Shown here: positions 43,472-48,329 of the stretch, piece after piece | Numbering within the stretch: position 1 is the stretch's first letter | Layout: every line of letters begins with the position of its first letter | Assembly (NCBI RefSeq): GCF_018476525.1 | Contig: NZ_JAHCST010000069.1 | Coordinates: 1-48,329, forward strand | DNA: 48,329 bases | Direction of reading: 5' to 3' | DNA from: Acrocarpospora catenulata | Lineage (GTDB): Bacteria > Actinomycetota > Actinomycetes > Streptosporangiales > Streptosporangiaceae | The notes under the pieces: generated by a model | The model's input: the letters and a program-made list of their open reading frames with translations, nothing else | Database searches by the model: none | Told to the model about the DNA's origin: nothing | Program-made: the position numbers and the translations under genes

Positions 43472-43513
43472 TTGAACGTTCAAACCGAGGTAAGGCATGA
43501 TTTGATCGTTCAA
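43472..43513. promoter_or_regulatory. Two LacI operators, centres 30 bases apart
   Basis: TTGAACGTTCAA (43472-43483) is a perfect 12-base palindrome and TTGATCGTTCAA (43502-43513) differs by one base. Centre-to-centre distance is 30 bases, about three helical turns, so two dimers could bind on one face. They lie between the divergent lacI and debranching-enzyme genes, downstream of the predicted lacI promoter. Confidence 0.75.
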
Positions 43514-43531
43514 GTGAAGGAATTGTTACGA

Positions 43532-43560
43532 AATCTGCACCCCATGGAGCCGTCTGTCAA
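43532..43560 (-). promoter_or_regulatory. Promoter of the LacI-headed operon
   Basis: Minus-strand TTGACA (43555-43560), 17-base spacer, CAGATT (43532-43537; modest -10). Start point near 43525, followed by both operators. Confidence 0.45.
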
Positions 43561-43589
43561 GGCGGGGCCAGGTAACGAAAGGGGCAACT

Positions 43590-45860
43590 GTGTTCGCCGC
43601 GGTCACGCCCGAACCGCAGAGCGGCCGGGACGACTATCGCCTGCAACCGTTGCTGCATGATCTGATCAGCACTGTGCTGGCGCCCACCAGCGCGCTCAGC
43701 GGCGCCGACGGGCAGATCCGCCCGCACGGCGTGCAGGGTCTCTTCCACGCCGACAGCCGGGCCCTGTCCCAGGCCCTGCTCCTGGTCGACGGGGCCGAAC
43801 CCGAGGCCGTCGGGTACGCCCCGGCCGGCACCGGCCGTAGCCGCTTCACCTCGCTCGCCCGCCATCTCGGCGACCGCCATCCGGACCCGACCGTCCGGCT
43901 GGACCGCTGGCGCGAGGTCAGCCCGTACGGCATGAGCGAGCGGGTGGAGGTCGCCTCCACCGCCACGATGCCCGTGACCACCACCGTGAGCATCGAGTTG
44001 GGCTGCGACTTCGCCCCCATCGAGGTGGTCAAGTCGGGCGGCGACACCGCCGCCGCCGAACCGGTCAGGACCGGTCCCGGGCAGCTCTCCTGGCGCTCGG
44101 GCGACATCCGGGTGACCGCCACCGGCGAGGGGGCCACGATCACCGGCGGCAACCGGCTGGAGTGGACAGTCACGCTGCTCCCGCGCAGCCGGGTCACGCT
44201 GTCCTGGGACGTCACCGTGGCGGACCCCGACGCGGTGGTGGCCGCGCCGCCCGGGCCGCTGGAGTGGAGCATCCCGCAGGTCACCGCCGACGACCGGCGA
44301 CTCATCCGGCTCTTCGACCAGGCCATGGACGACCTACGCGGACTCCGGCTGACCGAGTCCACCCGACCGGAAGCCTCATCGACCTCGGGGGCGTCGGGCT
44401 CGGGTTTGTCGAGTTCTGGTACGTCGAGTTCTGGTTTGTCGGGCTCTGGTTTGTCGGGCTCTGGGCTGTCGGGCTCTGGGCTGTCGGGCTCTGGGCTGTC
44501 TGGCTCGTTGGGCTCCGGCTCGTTGGGCTCGTCTGGTTTGTCGGGCTCGGGGGACACCTTCCTGGGCGCTGGTGTGCCCTGGTTCCTCACCCTGTTCGGC
44601 CGGGACAGCCTGTGGGCGGCGAGCATGATGCTCCCGCTCGGCACCACGCTGGCCGCGGGCACCCTGCGCACCCTCGCCCGCCGCCAGGGAACCAAACTGG
44701 ACCCCGCCACCGGCGAGGCCCCCGGAAAGATCATGCACGAGCTCCGCAGGAACGAGTTCGTGGACGCGCTCAGCAACGTGTACCTGCCCGCCGCCTACTA
44801 CGGCACCATCGACGCCACCCCGCTCTGGATCACCCTGCTCCACGACGCCTGGCGCTGGGGCCTGCCGGAGGCCGAGGTGGCCGCGCTGCTGCCCAGCCTG
44901 GAGGCGGCCCTCGGCTGGCTGGGCGACCACGCCGACCCCGACGGGGACGGCTTCGTCGAGTACATCGACGCCAGCGGGCGCGGCCTGGCCAACCAGGGCT
45001 GGAAGGACTCCGGGGACTCCGTCCGGTTCCACCACGGCGGCCAGGCCGAACCCCCCATCGCGCTGGTCGAGGTCCAGGGGTACGCCCACGAGGCGGCCCT
45101 GGCCGGAGCCGCGCTGCTGGAGGCGTTCGGCCGTCCCGGCGCGGAGTCCTGGCGGGAGTACGCCGCCGCGCTGGCCGAACGCTTCCGCGCCCAGTTCTGG
45201 GTGGACGGGCCACTCGGGCGGTATCCGGCCCTCGCCCTGGACCGGGACAAGCGGCCGGTGGACGCGCTGACCAGCAACATCGGGCATCTGCTCGGCACCG
45301 GGCTGCTCTCGCCCGAGGAGTCGGCACAGGTGGCGGGACTGCTCGGGGGTCCCGCACTGGCCGGCGGCTTCGGGCTGCGGACTATGTCGGCGCTGGACGG
45401 CGGGTTCAGCCCGCTCTCCTACCACTGCGGCTCCATCTGGCCGCACGACACCGCCATCGTGATCGCCCGGCTGGCCCGCGAAGGCTTCGGCGCGCAGGCC
45501 GCGACCCTGGCCGAAGGGCTGCTCGGCGCGGGGGAGAGCTTCGGGTACCGGCTGCCCGAACTGTTCGCCGGGGACGACCGCGAGGCCGTGTTCCGGCCCG
45601 TGCCCTACCCGGCGGCCTGCCGGCCCCAGGCATGGTCGGCCGCGGCGGCCGTGACCATCGCCCACGCCGCCGTCGGGCTCTACCCGGACGTGCCGGAGGG
45701 CCGGGTCACCCTGCTGCCAATGGCAGGCGCCCCGCTCGGCGCCGTCGCGGCACGCGGCCTCCGGGTGGGATCCGCCTCGGTGGACGTCCACGTCGACCAC
45801 ACCGGCAAGGCCACAGTGACCGGCTTGCCTTCCGGCATGTCACTCAGCCCAGGCGGCTGA
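43590..45860 (+). CDS. Glycogen-debranching-enzyme-like amylo-alpha-1,6-glucosidase
   Basis: 756 residues from GTG 43590 with GAAAGGGG five bases upstream. N-terminal beta domain (about 15-220: LLHDLISTVLAPTSALSGADGQI, then the HADSRALSQALL motif). (alpha/alpha)6 barrel from about 325: GVPWFLTLFGRDSLWA (catalytic-site Arg-Asp), HELRRNEF, NQGWKDSGDSVRF, PLSYHCGSIWPHDTAI. Homologues lack the Gly/Ser-Leu stretch at about 262-325, which is encoded by a minisatellite inserted just before the GRDSLW segment. No signal peptide. Possibly debranches or hydrolyses imported glucan in concert with the divergent LacI-controlled transporter; true substrate unproven. Confidence 0.88.
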   Translation: MFAAVTPEPQSGRDDYRLQPLLHDLISTVLAPTSALSGADGQIRPHGVQGLFHADSRALSQALLLVDGAEPEAVGYAPAGTGRSRFTSLARHLGDRHPDPTVRLDRWREVSPYGMSERVEVASTATMPVTTTVSIELGCDFAPIEVVKSGGDTAAAEPVRTGPGQLSWRSGDIRVTATGEGATITGGNRLEWTVTLLPRSRVTLSWDVTVADPDAVVAAPPGPLEWSIPQVTADDRRLIRLFDQAMDDLRGLRLTESTRPEASSTSGASGSGLSSSGTSSSGLSGSGLSGSGLSGSGLSGSGLSGSLGSGSLGSSGLSGSGDTFLGAGVPWFLTLFGRDSLWAASMMLPLGTTLAAGTLRTLARRQGTKLDPATGEAPGKIMHELRRNEFVDALSNVYLPAAYYGTIDATPLWITLLHDAWRWGLPEAEVAALLPSLEAALGWLGDHADPDGDGFVEYIDASGRGLANQGWKDSGDSVRFHHGGQAEPPIALVEVQGYAHEAALAGAALLEAFGRPGAESWREYAAALAERFRAQFWVDGPLGRYPALALDRDKRPVDALTSNIGHLLGTGLLSPEESAQVAGLLGGPALAGGFGLRTMSALDGGFSPLSYHCGSIWPHDTAIVIARLAREGFGAQAATLAEGLLGAGESFGYRLPELFAGDDREAVFRPVPYPAACRPQAWSAAAAVTIAHAAVGLYPDVPEGRVTLLPMAGAPLGAVAARGLRVGSASVDVHVDHTGKATVTGLPSGMSLSPGG
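44390..44552 (+). repeat. 15-base coding minisatellite (GSGLS units) in the debranching-enzyme gene
   Basis: About ten degenerate copies of a 15-base unit close to TCGGGCTCTGGGCTG, reading Gly-Ser-Gly-Leu-Ser in frame. Some copies are identical, some vary by T/G (GGTTTG, GGGCTG), and two shorter GSLGS units interrupt the array. Codon use is G/T-rich, unlike the C-rich surrounding gene, which suggests recent slippage-driven growth. Confidence 0.85.
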
Positions 45861-45880
45861 CCCTCTAACGGTCAGCCGCC
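45852..45880 (+). terminator. Hairpin over the debranching-enzyme stop
   Basis: Perfect 11-base arms GGCGGCTGACC (45852-45862) and GGTCAGCCGCC (45870-45880) with a seven-base loop, spanning the TGA stop. No U-run, as for many actinomycete terminators. Between convergent genes, so it may act for both strands. Confidence 0.65.
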
Positions 45881-45939
45881 GGCCGGTATACCTGACGCGA
45901 GTGGCCGCGCTGGGCGGTGCAGTTCCTGACACGGGCGGC

Positions 45940-46179
45940 GCTGGGTGGTGGGGCTTGCTCTGCGGTCATGCTGGGCGGTGGGCTTGCTCTGCGGCTCGCG
46001 CTGGGTGGTGGGGCTTGCTCTGCGGTCATGCTGGGCGGTGGGCTTGCTCTGCGGCTCGCGCTGGTGGTGGGGCTTGCTCTGCGGTCATGCTGGGCGGTGG
46101 GCTTGCTCTGCGGCTCGCGCTGGGTGGTGGGGCTTGCTCCGCGGCCATGCTGGCCGGTGGGACTTGCTCTGCGGCTCGC
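45940..46179. repeat. Four tandem copies of a 60-base minisatellite
   Basis: Units at 45940-45999, 46000-46059, 46060-46118 and 46119-46179. Each is two related 30-base halves, starting GCTGGGTGGTGGGGCTTGCT and GCTGGGCGGTGGGCTTGCTC. Units 1 and 2 are identical; unit 3 has lost one G, unit 4 has a few changes. It fills most of the 349 bases between the convergent debranching and GH20 genes; apart from the hairpin at 45852-45880, nothing else is seen in 45861-46209. Long frames across it are repeat artefacts. Confidence 0.95.
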
Positions 46180-46209
46180 GCACTGAGGCCGGGGCGAGCC
46201 GTGACGTGG

Positions 46210-47913
46210 TCAGACGCTTGGACGCGTGGAGTCCGCCGCGTGGGTCAGCTCGTCCAGGTGGGCCGTCACGTCGCGGACCGAGAGCATGCCGGGGCGGTGG
46301 GCCCGCCAGCCGCCCCCGCGCTGCCACGGGCGCGGGCCGTTCAGCGGGCGGTACTCGACGCCGAGCGCGTCCAGCCGTGGCAGGTGCGCGGCCAGCCGGG
46401 CGGCGAAGCCCTGGGTGGGGATGTCCTGAGTGAGACTGTCCTGGGCGGGGGTGTCCTGAGTTGGATTGTCCTGGGCGGGGGGGTTCTGGGCGGGGGCGCC
46501 GGTCCAGGCGATTTCGGCGACCGCGCAGCCGCGGGGCCAGGCGCGGTAGTCGAGGGTTCGGGCGTCGGGGATGCGCTCGCTCCAGAGCTGGAACTGCACG
46601 CCCGCGACCCGCTCCCGCTCCGCCGCGTCCCACCCCTCGGGAACGGGCGCGAACCCGGCCACGTCGGACACGGTGATCGCCTCGCCGATGGCCAGCGGCT
46701 CCTCCGCCGAGCCCGCCTCCGCATAGTCGAAGTAGAGCGGGAACACCGGCGTCAGCACCACCTGGTGCCCCGCGGCGACCGCCCGCCGGGCCACGTTCAT
46801 GCCCCGCCACGGCATGACCACGGTGTCCTCCCGGAGCCTGCCGCTGACGAACGCCTCGTCCCAGACCACCGCGCGCACGCCCCGGTCGGCGAGCACGTCG
46901 GCCAGCCGGCGCAGGAACCACGCGTGCAGGTCACCGGGCGTCGCCAGCCCAAGGTCGTTCTGGTGGGCCGCGATGTCCTCGGACGCCGCCCAGTCGTCGA
47001 GCACGCACTCGTCCCCGCCGATGTGGAAGAACGGCACCACCCCCAGGGCGTCGATGATCTCGTCGAAGACCGTGGTCAGGAAGTTCACCGTAGCGGGGAG
47101 GGGCGACAGAATCGCGGAGGAGATGCCCCAGCGGTCGAGCACCTCGTACCGTTCGCCGGGCTTGGCGCCGAGCTCCGGATAGGCGGCCAGGATCGCGGAG
47201 GCATGGCCGGGAACATCGATCTCGGGAACCACGGTGACCGCACGCTCCCTCGCGTACGCCGAAATTTCCGACAAATCATCCAGCGTGTAGTGGCCCCCAT
47301 GCGGGATGCCGTCGTAGGCCAGATCCTCACGGTAGTAGCTGGTGGTGGTCCGGGACCGGTGGGATCCGATCTCGTGCAGCCTCGGGTACGCACGGCTCTC
47401 CACCCGCCAGCCCTGGTCGTCCACCAGGTGCAGATGCAGCATGTTCAGCTTGTGCACGCCCATCAGATCGATCATCCGCAATACTTCCCGCTTCGGCAGG
47501 AAATGCCGTGACACATCCAGATGCACCCCACGCCAGGGCACCGCCGGACCGTCCTCCACCCGCCCGCAGGGCACCACCCATGCCGCCCGCGGAAGACGCA
47601 CCGACCGGTAGGCATCGACCGGAAGCAACTGCCGTATCGTCTGCGCCGCGTAGAAGGCACCCGCCACCCCTCCGGCGACGATCCGGATCCCGTCCTCAGC
47701 GATCTCCAACGTGTAGGCCTCCGACCCGAGCGCCGGATCCTCAACAACCTGAACCACGGCGTTCCCGGCCGCCTCGCGAAGGTCAAGAACGGCCAGCGCC
47801 AGCCGTACCGCCCGGGTCAGCGGTTCAGGCCCGGCGATCAGATCGCCCGGCGAGAAGGTGAAATATCCAGATGCGGGAACGGCCACTCGGGGGCTCGGCA
47901 GCAGATGCTCCAT
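46210..47913 (-). CDS. Glycoside hydrolase family 20 beta-N-acetylhexosaminidase
   Basis: 567 residues from ATG 47913, AGGGC just upstream. N-terminal GH20b domain (about 10-120), then the barrel: WRGVHLDVSRHF (substrate Arg), LNMLHLHLVDDQGWR, VPEIDVPGHA, catalytic pair Asp-Glu in FFHIGGDEC (about 299-307). No signal peptide is visible, so it is cytoplasmic and acts on imported chitooligosaccharides or GlcNAc-glycosides. Near residues 473-498 an in-frame repeat (QD/PTQDTPAQD type) is inserted, with no counterpart in the family; it is encoded by the 30-base repeat at 46422-46496. Confidence 0.93.
   Translation of the reverse strand: MEHLLPSPRVAVPASGYFTFSPGDLIAGPEPLTRAVRLALAVLDLREAAGNAVVQVVEDPALGSEAYTLEIAEDGIRIVAGGVAGAFYAAQTIRQLLPVDAYRSVRLPRAAWVVPCGRVEDGPAVPWRGVHLDVSRHFLPKREVLRMIDLMGVHKLNMLHLHLVDDQGWRVESRAYPRLHEIGSHRSRTTTSYYREDLAYDGIPHGGHYTLDDLSEISAYARERAVTVVPEIDVPGHASAILAAYPELGAKPGERYEVLDRWGISSAILSPLPATVNFLTTVFDEIIDALGVVPFFHIGGDECVLDDWAASEDIAAHQNDLGLATPGDLHAWFLRRLADVLADRGVRAVVWDEAFVSGRLREDTVVMPWRGMNVARRAVAAGHQVVLTPVFPLYFDYAEAGSAEEPLAIGEAITVSDVAGFAPVPEGWDAAERERVAGVQFQLWSERIPDARTLDYRAWPRGCAVAEIAWTGAPAQNPPAQDNPTQDTPAQDSLTQDIPTQGFAARLAAHLPRLDALGVEYRPLNGPRPWQRGGGWRAHRPGMLSVRDVTAHLDELTHAADSTRPSV
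46422..46496 (-). repeat. 30-base coding repeat inside the GH20 gene
   Basis: Two 30-base copies (46422-46451 and 46452-46481) differ at four positions and are followed by a half unit to about 46496. On the coding strand they read five-residue units such as PTQDT, PAQDS and LTQDI. The insertion lies C-terminal to the catalytic barrel. Confidence 0.85.
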
Positions 47914-48239
47914 GCCCTAGAGCATGCCAAACGCATCCAAAACTTCGTCCCGATCCCCCCATTTCCCCCGATGGCGAGTGCGGCCGGGCCCAGGCCCGGA
48001 CCTGGAGGCTCATTCTCCTCCGGGCCGTCCGACATCCCAGGATGGATGAGACAGGACAGCCCTGCTGCGGGATGGTGGCGCCGACGCCTGACCTCGAGCT
48101 CGTGACGGTCGGCGTGGGGGCGCGGGATTTTCAGCGAGATCTGGCGTGGAACCCTGGGCGTTTGCGCCCGGGAGGAAACGACAGCGCGGGAGGGCCTCCA
48201 GGCCGAGCGGTGCCGTGACAGGTGGTCCGCCTGAGTAGC
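47914..48239. other. Intergenic DNA between GH20 and the transposase fragment
   Basis: No convincing gene. An imperfect hairpin CCTGGGCG-TTTG-CGCCCGGG (48153-48172), about 70 bases from the transposase stop, and GGCCT-CC-AGGCC (48194-48205) could be the folded end of an IS200/IS605 element, which such transposases recognise as single-stranded hairpins. Element end is not defined. Confidence 0.35.
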
Positions 48240-48329
48240 TCAGCCGGGCCGTTTCTGGTTCTCGATGTACTCCTTGATGATCGAGAGTGGGGCTCCGCCG
48301 CAGGAGGCGGCGAAGTAGGACGGGGACCA
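48240..48329 (-). CDS. tnpA: IS200/IS605-family transposase TnpA, C-terminal fragment
   Basis: Minus-strand frame entering from the right edge and ending at TGA 48240-48242; 29 codons visible, beginning WSPSYFAASCGG and ending EYIENQKRPG. The W-S-x-x-Y-F plus IIKEYIENQ pattern is the C-terminal alphaD region of Y1-type TnpA; its catalytic Tyr is on the Tyr-containing helix (probably Y in KEYIENQ). The rest, and any TnpB, would lie outside the window. Confidence 0.75.
   Translation of the reverse strand, partial: WSPSYFAASCGGAPLSIIKEYIENQKRPG

Noticed and set aside
45940-46179. CRISPR-like array
   Set aside because: The units are contiguous 60-base tandem copies with no unique spacers and no Cas genes nearby; a minisatellite.
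47871-48218. 115-residue plus-strand frame near the right edge
   Set aside because: Starts inside the GH20 gene on the opposite strand, no ribosome site, no recognisable motif.

Overview
The window is about 48 kb of very GC-rich DNA with GTG starts, 4-base ATGA/GTGA gene overlaps, several possible leaderless genes and only occasional TTA codons. The gene families (ECF42 sigma factor with a DGPF/YCII partner, ROK- and LacI-controlled sugar ABC operons, NarL-type two-component systems, an Acg-like nitroreductase) point to an actinomycete, most like Streptosporangiales or Streptomycetales chromosome. I cannot name a species from sequence alone.

Layout. (1) 1-3.4 kb: start of a secreted ricin-lectin enzyme with its promoter and operator, a nucleotidyltransferase, and an ECF42 sigma factor/DGPF pair. 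(2) 3.5-11.1 kb: a six-gene operon (ROK repressor, two permeases, binding protein, GH15-like and GH31 enzymes) that imports and degrades an oligosaccharide, probably an alpha-glucoside; its operator abuts a -35/-10 pair. (3) 11.2-16.8 kb: a histidine kinase/response regulator pair convergent with a lipoprotein-adaptor-ATPase-permease export operon; the same palindrome, TCCCCC-N4-GGGGGA, lies upstream of both. (4) 16.9-32.7 kb: a dihydrofolate-reductase-like gene, then an island of CBS protein, ion transporter, complete four-subunit group-3b-like [NiFe]-hydrogenase with its maturation protease, a kinase-like protein of the Rv2004c type, a CBS-CBS-BON protein, a small membrane protein, a GlxA-type regulator, a GH65 enzyme, an Acg-like nitroreductase and an alpha/beta hydrolase. 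This gene content resembles the mycobacterial DosR dormancy regulon, and DosR-like boxes precede three of the transcription units. It is followed by two tiny, homologous, Asn/Ser/Gly-rich secreted proteins. (5) 32.7-37.1 kb: a four-gene operon with every junction overlapping (tryptophan 2,3-dioxygenase, kynureninase-like enzyme, methyltransferase, berberine-bridge-type oxidase) that looks like a minimal tryptophan-derived metabolite pathway. (6) 37.4-39.1 kb: a pentapeptide-repeat protein and pyrD. (7) 39.1-47.9 kb: a LacI-controlled sugar ABC operon, a divergent debranching-enzyme-like gene and a GH20 hexosaminidase. Three different G-rich minisatellites lie within 2.2 kb here, two of them in frame inside enzymes. 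(8) The right edge cuts into an IS200/IS605-type TnpA.

The strongest candidates for something new are the hydrogenase/dormancy island with spaced DosR-like boxes, the coupled pair of secreted NSGNF-repeat proteins, the compact kynurenine-type operon, and the minisatellite cluster in carbohydrate-enzyme genes.
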